A DNA stretch of 64,000 bases from Algoriphagus limi (lineage in GTDB: Bacteria > Bacteroidota > Bacteroidia > Cytophagales > Cyclobacteriaceae). The stretch covers positions 25,517 through 89,516 of the forward strand of contig NZ_JANWGH010000004.1 in assembly GCF_024919275.1 (NCBI RefSeq), in the 5' to 3' direction. The position numbers and the translations under genes are program-made. The notes under the pieces were generated by a model, which saw nothing but the letters and a program-made list of their open reading frames with translations, was not told the origin of the DNA and searched no databases. Below are positions 8,474 to 18,029 of this stretch, one piece after another (positions within the stretch are counted from its first letter, which is position 1; each line of letters opens with the position of its first letter).

Positions 8474-8507
8474 CTAAAAAAGCGCCCAGAACAACCAGGC
8501 GCTTTTT
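8474..8507 (-). terminator. Terminator of nrdBA
   Basis: On the - strand: stem AAAAAGCGCC / GGCGCTTTTT with an 11-base loop and a following T run. It lies 23 bases after the nrdA stop. Confidence 0.82.
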
Positions 8508-8529
8508 CCAATTGACGAACTCTAAAATT

Positions 8530-10926
8530 TTAACTTCCGCACATTTCGCAGTCATCTGGATTGTCTAATGAACAGGCGATGGCTGCTTGCTTGTCTTTTA
8601 GTTCCTGAGCAGTAGGTGTTTCTGCTTCTTCTTTGTCCACCAATGCACTCTTGTCCAAGGTGAATTTGATTGCAGAGGCTGCTGCTTGAGAGCGTAGGTA
8701 ATACATACCGGTTTTGAGGCCTTTCTTCCAAGCGTAGAAGTGCATGGAGGTTAATTTTCCAAAGTTTGGATCTTGCAAGAAGACATTCATACTTTGGGAT
8801 TGACAGATGTAAGCTCCTCTATCAGCCGCCATGTCGATGATGACTTTCTGAGAAATCTCCCAAACTGTTTTGTAGAGGTCCTTGATGTTTTGTGGAATAT
8901 TTGGAATGTTCTGAACAGATCCATTCGCTGCAATCAATCTGTTTCTCATGGTGTCATCCCAAAGACCCAAGCTGATCAAATCCCTCATCAAGTGCTTGTT
9001 CACGACGATGAATTCACCGGAAAGGGTTCTTCTTGTGTAGATATTGGAAGTGTAAGGCTCAAAGCACTCGTTGTTTCCAAGGATTTGAGATGTAGAAGCT
9101 GTCGGCATAGGAGCAACCAAAAGAGAGTTACGCAAACCGAACTTCTTCACTTTCTCTTTCAAATCTGACCAATTCCATCTTCCGGACTTTGGTGTTACTC
9201 CCCACATGTCAAACTGAAGAATTCCTTGGGAAGCCGGAGACCCTTCATAGGTTTCATAGGTTCCTTCGATCTTCGCCAATTCCATGGAAGTTTCTACTGC
9301 TGCGTAGTAGATGGTTTCGAAGATATCCTCATTCAGGCCTTTAGCCTCAGGAGAATCAAACGGCATTCTGAGCATCAAGAAGGCATCTGCAAGTCCTTGT
9401 ACACCCAAACCAATTGGTCTGTGGCGGAAGTTGGAGCGACGAGCCTCTTCAACTGGATAGTAGTTTACATCAATTACCTTGTTCAGATTACGAGTCGCTA
9501 CCTTTGTGATTTCGTAAAGTTTTTGATGGTCGAAATAGCTCTTACCATCAGGTCCTGTGGTCACGAATTTTGGAAGTGCGATAGATGCCAGGTTACAAAC
9601 TGCTACTTCATCTGGAGAAGTGTACTCGATAATTTCAGTACAAAGGTTGGATGACTTAATGGTACCCAAGTTTTTCTGGTTGGATTTACCATTCGCTGCA
9701 TCCTTGTAAAGCATGTAAGGCGTACCTGTTTCAATCTGAGATTCTAAGACTTCAAACCAAAGTTCCTGAGCTTTGATCGTTTCTCTAGCTCTGCCTTCAC
9801 GCTCATACTTTTCATACAATCTCTCAAATTCCTCTCCGTGGCAATCAGACAAACCTGGAGCTTCATTTGGACAGAAGAGCGACCAATTCTCATTAGACTC
9901 CACACGCTTCATGAATAGATCTGGAACCCAAAGTGCATAGAACAAATCTCGGGCACGCATTTCTTCCTTACCGTGGTTTCTCTTGAGCTCCAAGAAATCC
10001 TTGATGTCTGCATGCCAAGGCTCCAAGTAGATAGCGAAAGATCCTTTACGCTTGCCACCACCTTGATCCACATAACGAGCCGTCATGTCGAAGTTACGGA
10101 GCATTGGTACGATACCATTTGAAACGCCATTGGTGCCTTTAATATAGGAGCCTTTAGCCCGTACGTGATGTATTGAAAGACCAATACCACCAGCAGACTG
10201 GGAAATTTTAGCACACTGCTTAAGCGTATCGTAAATCCCATCTATACTGTCTTCCTTCATGGTAAGTAGGAAGCAGGAAGAAAGCTGTGGTTTTGGAGTA
10301 CCTGCATTGAAAAGGGTAGGAGTCGCATGTGTAAACCACTTCTCGGATAGCAAATTGTACGTTTCAATTGCAGAGTCAATATCCTCTTTGTGAATTCCGA
10401 CTGATACCCGCATCAACATGTGCTGCGGACGCTCAACCACTTTCCCATCCAACTTGATGAGATAACTTCTTTCTAAAGTCTTAAACCCAAAATAATCGTA
10501 TCCGAAATCTCGCTTGTAATCGATTGCGGCGTCAAGACGCGCTGCATTTTTCTTAATGATACCATACACCTCGGTATCCAAAAGCTGGGCATTTTCGCCG
10601 GTCTTTGGATTTACAAAGGTGTAAAGCCTCTTCATTGTGTTGGAGAAAGACTGACTAGTAGTCTTGTGGAGGTTGGAAATCGCAATGCGAGCAGCCAAAA
10701 CAGCATAGTCAGGATGTTTGACAGTGAGAGATGCACAGACTTCAGCAGCTAGGTTATCTAGCTCGGCCGTGGTCACACCATCGTACAATCCATCAATTAC
10801 TTTTTTTGCAACTTCGATCGGTTGGATAAACTTCGGATCCAATCCATCGCAAAGGTTTTCAATTCGTGCTGTGATTTTGTCGAATCTTACCGATTCGCGT
10901 CTTCCATCTCTTTTTATTACTAGCAT
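8530..10926 (-). CDS. nrdA: Ribonucleoside-diphosphate reductase, alpha subunit (class Ia)
   Basis: 798 residues; reduces ribonucleotides to deoxyribonucleotides together with NrdB. An ATP-cone domain occupies about residues 1-90 ([18 protein letters not shown]), which implies allosteric activity control by ATP/dATP. Active-site features include QLSSCFLL (first redox Cys), NLCTEI (thiyl-radical Cys), [10 protein letters not shown] and PMPTAST. The C-terminal CEMC pair (C793, C796), two residues from the end, is the mobile thiol pair that re-reduces the active site. It follows nrdB by 39 bases on the same strand, an operon. Length and the presence of NrdB exclude the B12-dependent class II enzyme. 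Confidence 0.96.
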   Translation of the reverse strand: MLVIKRDGRRESVRFDKITARIENLCDGLDPKFIQPIEVAKKVIDGLYDGVTTAELDNLAAEVCASLTVKHPDYAVLAARIAISNLHKTTSQSFSNTMKRLYTFVNPKTGENAQLLDTEVYGIIKKNAARLDAAIDYKRDFGYDYFGFKTLERSYLIKLDGKVVERPQHMLMRVSVGIHKEDIDSAIETYNLLSEKWFTHATPTLFNAGTPKPQLSSCFLLTMKEDSIDGIYDTLKQCAKISQSAGGIGLSIHHVRAKGSYIKGTNGVSNGIVPMLRNFDMTARYVDQGGGKRKGSFAIYLEPWHADIKDFLELKRNHGKEEMRARDLFYALWVPDLFMKRVESNENWSLFCPNEAPGLSDCHGEEFERLYEKYEREGRARETIKAQELWFEVLESQIETGTPYMLYKDAANGKSNQKNLGTIKSSNLCTEIIEYTSPDEVAVCNLASIALPKFVTTGPDGKSYFDHQKLYEITKVATRNLNKVIDVNYYPVEEARRSNFRHRPIGLGVQGLADAFLMLRMPFDSPEAKGLNEDIFETIYYAAVETSMELAKIEGTYETYEGSPASQGILQFDMWGVTPKSGRWNWSDLKEKVKKFGLRNSLLVAPMPTASTSQILGNNECFEPYTSNIYTRRTLSGEFIVVNKHLMRDLISLGLWDDTMRNRLIAANGSVQNIPNIPQNIKDLYKTVWEISQKVIIDMAADRGAYICQSQSMNVFLQDPNFGKLTSMHFYAWKKGLKTGMYYLRSQAAASAIKFTLDKSALVDKEEAETPTAQELKDKQAAIACSLDNPDDCEMCGS

Positions 10927-10965
10927 AGTCGGATAAGGTTAAAGTGGTTGGGTTGAAAATTGAAA

Positions 10966-11946
10966 TTAAAAGTCTTCTCCAAGAGAGAATCGTGGGGAAT
11001 CTGATGCTTCGGTTGTTTTCATGACTCCGGCTTTTTGGTAGTCACCCACACGCTTCTCGAAGAAGTTAGTCTTACCTTGTAGGGAGATCATGTCCATGAA
11101 ATCAAATGGGTTGGTGCTGTTCCAGATCTTTTCGCAGCCAAGCTCAACCAATAATCGGTCAGCCACGAATTCGATGTATTGGCACATCAAGTCTGCGTTC
11201 ATACCGATGAGACGAACTGGCAAGGCGTCGGTCACGAATTCTTTTTCGATTTCCACCGCGTCCAAAATGATTTCTCGTACGGTTTCCTTTGGAAGTGGAT
11301 TGACCACATGCTTGGTGTATAGGTGACAAGCGAAGTCACAGTGAAGGCCTTCGTCTCTTGAAATCAATTCGTTTGAGAAAGTAAGTCCAGGCATCAATCC
11401 ACGCTTCTTCAACCAGAAGATGGAGCAGAAAGAACCTGAGAAGAAAATTCCCTCCACAGCTGCGAATGCAATTAGTCTTTCCTGGAAGCTACCATTATCA
11501 ATCCATCGTAGCGCCCACTCAGCTTTTTTCTTCACGCAGTCGATGTGCTCAATCGCATTCAATAAGCGATCTCGTTCTACCGGATCTTTAATATATGTAT
11601 CAATCAAAAGGCTGTAGGTTTCAGAGTGGATGTTCTCCATCGCAATCTGGAATCCATAGAAAAACTTCGCTTCAGTATATTGTACTTCTGCCACGAAATG
11701 TTCTGCAAGGTTTTCATTTACGATTCCGTCGCTAGCAGCAAAGAATGCCAATACATGGGAAATAAAATGGCGTTCGCCATCATTAAGGTTTTTCCAGTCA
11801 GTCAAATCTTGCCCCAAGTCGATTTCTTCGGCGGTCCAAAAGCTGGCTTCTGCCTTTTTATAAAATTGCCAAATATCAGGGTGCTGGATAGGGAATAAAA
11901 CAAAGCGATTTTTGTTCTCTACTAAAATGGGTTCCTCTTGCATCAT
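10966..11946 (-). CDS. nrdB: Ribonucleoside-diphosphate reductase, beta subunit (class Ia)
   Basis: 326 residues. Provides the tyrosyl radical for NrdA. Ligands are visible as D73 ([11 protein letters not shown]), E104 and H107 (MENIHSETY), and in the second half E in [10 protein letters not shown] and E/H in [12 protein letters not shown]111, four residues after H107, sits where the radical tyrosine of R2 proteins lies, so this is not a Tyr-less subclass. The [11 protein letters not shown] block resembles eukaryotic-type R2 more than E. coli NrdB. First gene of the nrdBA operon; its 5' region is the long AT-rich intergenic stretch with several inverted repeats. Confidence 0.96.
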   Translation of the reverse strand: MMQEEPILVENKNRFVLFPIQHPDIWQFYKKAEASFWTAEEIDLGQDLTDWKNLNDGERHFISHVLAFFAASDGIVNENLAEHFVAEVQYTEAKFFYGFQIAMENIHSETYSLLIDTYIKDPVERDRLLNAIEHIDCVKKKAEWALRWIDNGSFQERLIAFAAVEGIFFSGSFCSIFWLKKRGLMPGLTFSNELISRDEGLHCDFACHLYTKHVVNPLPKETVREIILDAVEIEKEFVTDALPVRLIGMNADLMCQYIEFVADRLLVELGCEKIWNSTNPFDFMDMISLQGKTNFFEKRVGDYQKAGVMKTTEASDSPRFSLGEDF

Positions 11947-12550
11947 TCTCTCGTTTTTATTTTTGGTAGAAATTAATTTTCGACTTAATAGATTGACTAC
12001 TTGCTGGGGATAGAAAAGGCTGCCTTTTCAGAACAGCCTTGAACAAATATGTAAACCAAAAGTCAGAAATAAAACCCCTAAAGAGCTGCTTCAAGTCTGT
12101 TTTTGACTGAAAGTCAAAAAATATATAAAAATCAATAAATCAATTAATTAAGTATATATAAATCATGTAAAAGTTTAAAAAAATATGCCATTCTAAGCCC
12201 CTTAAACTTTTTTTAAATTTTTTGAAAAAATTTTTTTTACTCCGGTTCAAACTAAAATTTGAACAATGGTCAAAAAATTAAGATAAATTTAGGTTTGATT
12301 TAACTGTCTGAAAATCAATTTAAAACATGCTTTTTCTTATTTTTCTAGACTTTTGTAGAGCAGGTTTTGATTTTCTAATTACAAAGATTTAAAGCAATGT
12401 TTTAATCATTGGTTCTATTTCTAATAATTGCAACCCATCTTACGGTAATTTTTTATGTATAAGCTAGTTTGATTTTCACAGGATGTTTTTTTGTTAAATA
12501 AGAGTTACCTATATTTGCACTCCGATTTTCTCAAAGAATCAATTTATAAC
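11947..12550. other. 604 bp AT-rich intergenic region with inverted repeats
   Basis: No convincing gene in either direction. It separates divergent nrdB and rplU. Seen: a hairpin at 12016-12040 (AAGGCTG / CAGCCTT) oriented as a weak terminator or attenuator in the nrdB leader; a perfect inverted repeat TTTTTGACT / AGTCAAAAA at 12100-12120; and another, GTTCAAA / TTTGAAC, at 12245-12264. The rplU promoter is at the right end. The classical NrdR box was not found by eye. Confidence 0.6.
12491..12517 (+). promoter_or_regulatory. Promoter of rplU-rpmA
   Basis: TTG (12491-12493, inside a T run ending in G) and a perfect TATATTTG at 12510-12517 followed by CACTCC. The 16-base spacer is shorter than the usual 19-20, but the -7 element is ideal. 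It lies 33 bases before rplU and shows that the in-frame start at 12491 cannot be the real one. Confidence 0.7.
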
Positions 12551-12862
12551 ATGTACGCAATTGTAAACATCGCTGGTAAGCAGTTCAAAGTAACTAAAGA
12601 TCAGTCTATCTACGCTCCTAAATTGAACGTAGAAGCTGGCGCTTCCGTGGAATTTGACCAAGTACTATTGGCAGAAGCTGATGGGAATGTGTCAGTTGGT
12701 GCACCATTGGTTGAAGGTGCAAAGGTATCTGGCAAAGTGCTAGATCATGTAAAAGGTGATAAAGTGATTGTCTTCAAGAAGAAGCGAAGAAAAGGCTACA
12801 AGAAGAAGAATGGTCACAGACAAGACTTCACTAAATTGTTGATCGAAAATATTACACTCTAA
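12551..12862 (+). CDS. rplU: 50S ribosomal protein bL21
   Basis: 103 residues beginning [14 protein letters not shown], the standard bL21 N-terminus. It has the typical length and the basic segment [18 protein letters not shown] before the end, which contacts 23S rRNA. ATG 12551 is chosen over an in-frame upstream start at 12491 because that start lies in the promoter. It is followed after 34 bases by rpmA, the usual bacterial gene pair. Constitutive, growth-linked expression is expected. Confidence 0.97.
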   Translation: MYAIVNIAGKQFKVTKDQSIYAPKLNVEAGASVEFDQVLLAEADGNVSVGAPLVEGAKVSGKVLDHVKGDKVIVFKKKRRKGYKKKNGHRQDFTKLLIENITL

Positions 12863-12896
12863 GTTTTCTTTTAGAAGACCATAAACGTAAAAAACC

Positions 12897-13157
12897 ATGG
12901 CACATAAAAAAGGTGTAGGTAGTTCCAAAAACGGTAGAGAGTCCCATTCCAAACGATTGGGCGTTAAGAAATTTGGTGGTGAGCAGGTAATTGCTGGTAA
13001 CATCATCGTAAGACAAAGAGGTACTAAGCATCATCCAGGAAACAATGTAGGTCTAGGAAAAGACCATACTTTGTTTGCCTTGACTGACGGTGTTGTTTCC
13101 TTCAGAAAGAAACCTGATGGAAAATCCGTGGTCAGCGTTGTTCCTGCTGAAGCATAA
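12897..13157 (+). CDS. rpmA: 50S ribosomal protein bL27
   Basis: 86 residues: [20 protein letters not shown], then [22 protein letters not shown] and [20 protein letters not shown], all diagnostic of bL27. The N-terminus reaches the peptidyl transferase centre in the ribosome; here it starts directly with the mature AHKKG form, without the cleaved N-terminal extension known in Firmicutes. Second gene of the rplU-rpmA operon, followed by a strong terminator 20 bases downstream. Confidence 0.97.
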   Translation: MAHKKGVGSSKNGRESHSKRLGVKKFGGEQVIAGNIIVRQRGTKHHPGNNVGLGKDHTLFALTDGVVSFRKKPDGKSVVSVVPAEA

Positions 13158-13177
13158 GTTAATAGAATTTAGGTGAG

Positions 13178-13210
13178 AGCCCCGTCTGATTTCAGGCGGG
13201 GCTTTTTTTA
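13178..13210 (+). terminator. Terminator of rplU-rpmA
   Basis: AGCCCCG...CGGGGCT stem extended by CTGA/TCAG, then seven T. Confidence 0.9.
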
Positions 13211-13308
13211 TGCCATGTTTTATTTCAACCATTGATCATTTTTTTGCTGGGCATTCTATTTACATCAGCTAATTTTTTATCTTCAACAAACCACCAAATA
13301 AAAACCTT

Positions 13309-16300
13309 ATGAGAAGAAGAAATAATTGGGTGATATGGGTTTTTGGGATACTGACCTTATGGCTCTCTCCCAACTCATACGCTCAGGAAATTGCAGACCC
13401 CGCGGTATACAAAGCGCTAGAATGGCGCCTCATTGGACCTTTTCGGGGTGGACGATCTGATGCTGTTACGGGTGTAGCAGGCTCGGATCATACGTATTAT
13501 TTTGGAAGTACAGGAGGCGGCGTTTGGAAGACTGTCGACTCTGGTAAAACATGGAAGTCTGTATCCGATGGTTACTTTGGCGGCTCCATAGGATCAGTTG
13601 CTGTTGCTCAAAGTGATACCAGTGTAGTTTATGCTGGTGGAGGTGAGAAAACAGTCCGAGGTAATGTCTCCTTTGGATATGGTATCTGGAGAAGTTCGGA
13701 TGCAGGAAAATCCTGGGAGCGTGCAGGTCTGGATAAATCCCGCTTTGTATCAAGACTACGGATTCACCCAGAAAACCCAGATGTGGTTTATGCCGCCGTA
13801 TTGGGAGATATTTTTAAGCCCGATCCAACTCGCGGCGTTTATAAGACGACTGATGGCGGAAAGAATTGGGAACAGGTCCTTTTTGTCAGCGATATCGCAG
13901 GAGCGGTTGATTTGATTTTGGATCCGAATAATCCAGATGTGGTTTATGCTACTACTTGGGAAATCAAGCGAACCCCATATTCTCTAGAAAGTGGCGGTCC
14001 TGGTTCCAAGATGTTCAAATCCACCGATGGAGGTAAGACCTGGGAAGATTTGACCACTAAGGAAGGCTTTCCGGAGGGAATCCTAGGAATTATGGGGATT
14101 TCGGTTTCTCCTTTGAATTCCAATCGACTTTATGCTATCATCGAAAATGAAAATGGAGGAGTTTATGTATCCATGGACGCTGGAGAATCCTGGACTCGAA
14201 CCAATGAAGACCGAAGTTTGCGTCAGCGCGCATGGTATTACTCCAGAATTTACGCTGATCCACAGGATGAAGAAACAGTCTATGTGCTCAATGTGAGTTA
14301 CCATAAATCTACGGATGGTGGAAAGACCTTCAAAGGAGCCAATGCTCCTCATGGAGATCACCATGATCTTTGGATAGATCCTAACAACAATCAACGAATG
14401 GCTATTGCTGATGACGGCGGCGCCCAAATTTCTGAGGATGGAGGAGCTTCTTGGTCTACTTATATGAATCAGCCAACTTCTCAATTTTATAGAGTCACAA
14501 CTGATAATTCATTCCCTTACAGAATTTATGGGGCGCAGCAGGATAACTCCACCGTTCGAATTCGTCACCGAATTGATGGACGCGGAGGAATTACTGAAGA
14601 GGAATGGGAGCCTACCGCAGGAGGAGAATCCGGTTGGATTGCACCAGATCCTGACAATAACGATATCGTATATGGGGGGTCATATGGAGGCTATTTGACT
14701 CGAGTAGATCATGAAAATGGTATTTCTCGCTCAGTAAATGTTTGGCCGGATAATCCAATGGGTCATGGAGCCGAAGACATGAAGTATCGATTCCAATGGA
14801 ATTTCCCGATTTTCTTCTCTCCTCATGATTCTGACCTTCTGTACACCACAAGTAATAGATTCCATCGCTCAAGAGATGAAGGACAAAGTTGGGAGGTGTT
14901 TTCTCCTGATTTGACCAGAAATGATGCGAGTAAACTAGGCTCATCTGGTGGACCAATTACTAAGGATAATACTTCCGTTGAATATTATGCAACGATTTTC
15001 ACTGCAGCCGAATCACCTGTTAAGCAAGGAGTAATTTGGGCAGGTTCTGATGATGGCTTGGTTCATGTCACTACTGATAATGGAGTAACATGGCAAAATG
15101 TAACTCCTTCGGACATGCCGGAATGGCTTCAAATCAATAGCATTGAAGCAAGTCCTTATGATCCTGCAGAAGCCTATTTTGCAGCTACAGGATACAAGTC
15201 AGGAAACTATGAGCCTTACTTATACAAGACGAAGGACTATGGAAAAACCTGGACCAAGATTACTTCAGGAATTGATCCGGAGCATTTTACTCGGGTGATT
15301 CGGGCTGATCCTGTTAAGCGTGGAATGCTATATGCAGGTACTGAAACGGGGATGTATTATTCCAAAGATGATGGAGCAAGTTGGCATTCATTGCAGATGA
15401 ATCTTCCAATTGTTCCGATCACGGATTTGACGATAAAGGAAAATAACCTGATTGCTGCTACTCAGGGACGAGCTTTTTGGATCATTGACGATTTGACTGT
15501 CTTGCATCAAGCCGAACCTGGAATAGAAAATAAAGCCTTGCATTTGTTCAAGCCTCAGGATTCTTACCGAATTGACGGAATGAGCAGAAAGTCTTCCACG
15601 GCTGGCACCAATCGTGCGGGGGGTGTTTTGGTATATTACTTTATAAAGGAGAAACCCCAGGATGAACTGAGAATTGAATTCTTGGATAGCAAGGATAATG
15701 TATTGCGTACCTTCTCCACCAAAGGCTATAATGGAGATACCTTGAAAGTAAAGGCTGGTAGCAATGAGTTTAATTGGAATCTCAGAGTGGAAGACGCTGA
15801 AGGGTTTGATGGTCTAATTATGTGGGCTGCAAACTTGAGAGGTCCAAAAGTGGTACCTGGAGATTACAAGGTGCGTATGACTTTGGATGGTCAGACTCAA
15901 GAGCAAATGTTCAAAGTTTTGGCTGATCCACGTTATCCAAGTACTCAAGAAGATCTGGAGAAACAGTTTGAGTTCTTGATGAAGGTCAATCGAAAACTGA
16001 CTGAAACACATCAGACGATAAAGTTGATTCGACAATATCGAGCCGAATTAGACAGCATGGAAAATAAGCCAGCGAATCTGGAAGAAATCCAAGCTGAAAT
16101 GAAGTCTATTGAAGAAACGCTTTATCAGACCAAAAACAGAAGTAACCAAGATCCGCTTAACTTCCCAATCAGATTGAACAACAAGTTGGCACACCTTAAT
16201 TCCATTGCTGGAAATGGGGATTATAAACCAACTGATCAAGCTGAGGAAGTTCGTATGGAACTGACTGAACAAATAGATGTACAATTGGCGAAATTCAAGC

Positions 16301-16374
16301 GACTCGAACAGGAGGAAATCTCGAAGATCCTCAATATCGATGAGCTGAGGACCAAATTGGATATCAAAAAATAA
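13309..16374 (+). CDS. Secreted VPS10/BNR-repeat (sialidase-like fold) protein
   Basis: 1021 residues with an N-terminal signal peptide (cleavage likely after SPNSYA, before QEIADPAVY). At least six Asp-box type motifs are visible, for example STGGGVWKTVDSGKTW, SSDAGKSWE, TTDGGKNWE, STDGGKTWE, SMDAGESWT, SEDGGASWS and TTDNGVTWQ, covering about residues 60-720. They indicate one or two multi-bladed beta-propellers as in sortilin/VPS10 and BNR glycosidase-like proteins. The last 150 residues are helical and charged, possibly a coiled coil. Such proteins are abundant in Bacteroidota and often called glycosyl hydrolases, but I see no catalytic residues that prove an enzyme. Monocistronic, with its own terminator. 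Confidence 0.85.
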   Translation: MRRRNNWVIWVFGILTLWLSPNSYAQEIADPAVYKALEWRLIGPFRGGRSDAVTGVAGSDHTYYFGSTGGGVWKTVDSGKTWKSVSDGYFGGSIGSVAVAQSDTSVVYAGGGEKTVRGNVSFGYGIWRSSDAGKSWERAGLDKSRFVSRLRIHPENPDVVYAAVLGDIFKPDPTRGVYKTTDGGKNWEQVLFVSDIAGAVDLILDPNNPDVVYATTWEIKRTPYSLESGGPGSKMFKSTDGGKTWEDLTTKEGFPEGILGIMGISVSPLNSNRLYAIIENENGGVYVSMDAGESWTRTNEDRSLRQRAWYYSRIYADPQDEETVYVLNVSYHKSTDGGKTFKGANAPHGDHHDLWIDPNNNQRMAIADDGGAQISEDGGASWSTYMNQPTSQFYRVTTDNSFPYRIYGAQQDNSTVRIRHRIDGRGGITEEEWEPTAGGESGWIAPDPDNNDIVYGGSYGGYLTRVDHENGISRSVNVWPDNPMGHGAEDMKYRFQWNFPIFFSPHDSDLLYTTSNRFHRSRDEGQSWEVFSPDLTRNDASKLGSSGGPITKDNTSVEYYATIFTAAESPVKQGVIWAGSDDGLVHVTTDNGVTWQNVTPSDMPEWLQINSIEASPYDPAEAYFAATGYKSGNYEPYLYKTKDYGKTWTKITSGIDPEHFTRVIRADPVKRGMLYAGTETGMYYSKDDGASWHSLQMNLPIVPITDLTIKENNLIAATQGRAFWIIDDLTVLHQAEPGIENKALHLFKPQDSYRIDGMSRKSSTAGTNRAGGVLVYYFIKEKPQDELRIEFLDSKDNVLRTFSTKGYNGDTLKVKAGSNEFNWNLRVEDAEGFDGLIMWAANLRGPKVVPGDYKVRMTLDGQTQEQMFKVLADPRYPSTQEDLEKQFEFLMKVNRKLTETHQTIKLIRQYRAELDSMENKPANLEEIQAEMKSIEETLYQTKNRSNQDPLNFPIRLNNKLAHLNSIAGNGDYKPTDQAEEVRMELTEQIDVQLAKFKRLEQEEISKILNIDELRTKLDIKK

Positions 16375-16380
16375 TACTAA

Positions 16381-16412
16381 CCTCCCGGAGAAATCCGGGA
16401 GGTATTTTTTTA
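16381..16412 (+). terminator. Rho-independent terminator
   Basis: CCTCCCGGA / TCCGGGAGG with GAAA loop, then TATTTTTTTA. Lies between convergent genes. Confidence 0.9.
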
Positions 16413-17039
16413 GAAAATTCTAAAACTCTTGATTTGCTCTATAAAGTCTAAGGCACTTGAGGGAGAAATAATCAAGATGAAAATTATTCCAAATAAGGCC
16501 CCAAAAAGGTGAGCATCATGATTGATTCCATCACTATCCTGCTTTCCTTTGGTATAGGAATAAATCAAAAATAAAGCTCCAAGGATAAACCCTGGCAAAC
16601 AAAAAATTCCAAACAAGCAGATATCGGCAAGAGGCAAAATAATTATGCTTGCAAAAACGGTTGCTGCTGTTCCTCCTGATGCTCCCAATGCTCGATAATA
16701 AGTGTGATCCTGATGCTTGATGTAGGTAGGAATATCAGCAATCACAATTCCCAATAAATAAAAGAGAACGAAAACAAATCCTCCGGTAGTTGATCCGAAT
16801 TTATAAGCCAAGAATTGCTCGACCACCCCTCCAAAGAAATAAAAGGTAAACATGTTGAAGAGGAGGTGGATGTAATCCTTATGGATAAATCCAGATAGGA
16901 GAAAACGATCCCACTGATTCCTTCTTTTGATTATATAAGGGATGAACATCCATCTTTCAACCAAAGAGGAATTATTGAAAGCCAGGAAACTACTGATCGC
17001 TGTAATGATGATCAGAATGACCGTGATAGAAAGATTCAT
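16410..17039 (-). CDS. Rhomboid family intramembrane serine protease
   Basis: 209 residues, six hydrophobic segments. The catalytic serine is S121 in GASGG and the catalytic histidine is H177 in NHDAHLFGA; the HLLFNM motif at 58-63 includes the Asn that supports the oxyanion. This is a complete, presumably active rhomboid of the short bacterial type with no extra domain. It cleaves membrane-spanning substrates within the inner membrane; the substrate is unknown. It lies 3 bases after the polyprenyl synthase stop at the end of a leftward gene block. Confidence 0.93.
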   Translation of the reverse strand: MNLSITVILIIITAISSFLAFNNSSLVERWMFIPYIIKRRNQWDRFLLSGFIHKDYIHLLFNMFTFYFFGGVVEQFLAYKFGSTTGGFVFVLFYLLGIVIADIPTYIKHQDHTYYRALGASGGTAATVFASIIILPLADICLFGIFCLPGFILGALFLIYSYTKGKQDSDGINHDAHLFGALFGIIFILIISPSSALDFIEQIKSFRIF

Positions 17040-17042
17040 GGT

Positions 17043-18029
17043 TTATTTTTCTCGATGAACCAGAGCCTGAGTTATTTCATACAAGCTTTGATAATAGGAT
17101 TCATTTACCTTTTGGATTTCTTCCAATTGAGAAAATCCAGTGCTGAAAAACTCGTTCATCTTGTCCTCGGCAAGCTTCTTGACACCTATCTTTTCATACA
17201 AGCTCTTGACTGCCTGTACTTTTTCCTGAGGGTCAAATTCTTCCAATTGAAGCCAATGGTTCAAGATTTTGGCATCTTCACCTTGAGCTAATTCCAAGGC
17301 TTTTATCAATAAGAAAGTCTTTTTGTTGGAAATGATATCTCCACCGACCTGCTTTCCGAATTTTGCCTGATCTGCGAAGACATCCAAAAGATCATCTTTC
17401 AGCTGAAAGCCCACTCCAATACTGACACCAAAGTCATAAAGTCGTTCCTGATCTTCTTTGGAAGCATTTCCAAGTAAGGCACCGAGTTTCAGGGCAAATC
17501 CCAATAAAACAGCAGTCTTCAAGCGAATCATCTCCAAGTATTCCCCTTCGGTGACATGATCCCTAGTTTCGAAATTCATATCTAATTGCTGCCCTTCACA
17601 AACTTCTGCTGCAGTCTGATTAAATGCCTTGATGATTTCTCCTAATTGCTCGGCAGGACTCGGAAGTAAAAGTTCATAGGCTTTTACCAGCATTACATCC
17701 CCTGAAAGGATTGCCACATTTGGATTCCATTTTTCATGGACTGTTTCCTTTCCTCTACGAAGTGGAGCTTGATCCATGATGTCATCATGCATCAAGGTGA
17801 AGTTGTGAAAAACTTCCACTGCTGCTGCTTGGCTCAGAATTTTTTCAGGATCACTTTGGTAAAGCCCATAGGAAAGCAAGCTCAGTAAAGGTCTGATTCG
17901 CTTTCCTCCTAATTTTAAAATGTAACGGATGGGATCGTAAAGTTCATCTGGCTTTTGGCCAAATGGGTAGCTACTCAGAAAGGATTCTAACTTATCTAGA
18001 AGTTCTGGAGCGAGTTGGTTTTTCGTCAT
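17043..18029 (-). CDS. Polyprenyl diphosphate synthase (isoprenyl transferase)
   Basis: 328 residues. Condenses isopentenyl diphosphate units in the cytoplasm to make the side chain of menaquinone or another polyprenyl diphosphate. First aspartate-rich motif DDIMD at 82-86 and second DDLLD at 212-216, with GGKRIRPLL and the LRRG segment between them. The ATG at 18029 is chosen; the longer frame to 18065 would use TTG. Even so, the start overlaps the rnr 3' end by 38 bases in another frame, suggesting coupled translation. The chain length cannot be read reliably. Confidence 0.92.
   Translation of the reverse strand: MTKNQLAPELLDKLESFLSSYPFGQKPDELYDPIRYILKLGGKRIRPLLSLLSYGLYQSDPEKILSQAAAVEVFHNFTLMHDDIMDQAPLRRGKETVHEKWNPNVAILSGDVMLVKAYELLLPSPAEQLGEIIKAFNQTAAEVCEGQQLDMNFETRDHVTEGEYLEMIRLKTAVLLGFALKLGALLGNASKEDQERLYDFGVSIGVGFQLKDDLLDVFADQAKFGKQVGGDIISNKKTFLLIKALELAQGEDAKILNHWLQLEEFDPQEKVQAVKSLYEKIGVKKLAEDKMNEFFSTGFSQLEEIQKVNESYYQSLYEITQALVHREK

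Noticed and set aside
8773..9654. Two rightward open frames of 131 and 142 residues inside nrdA
   Set aside because: Antisense to strongly conserved nrdA with no SD, promoter or recognisable domain.
12491..12550. N-terminal extension of rplU from an in-frame start at 12491
   Set aside because: The stretch holds the TATATTTG promoter, and bL21 proteins start with MYAIV.
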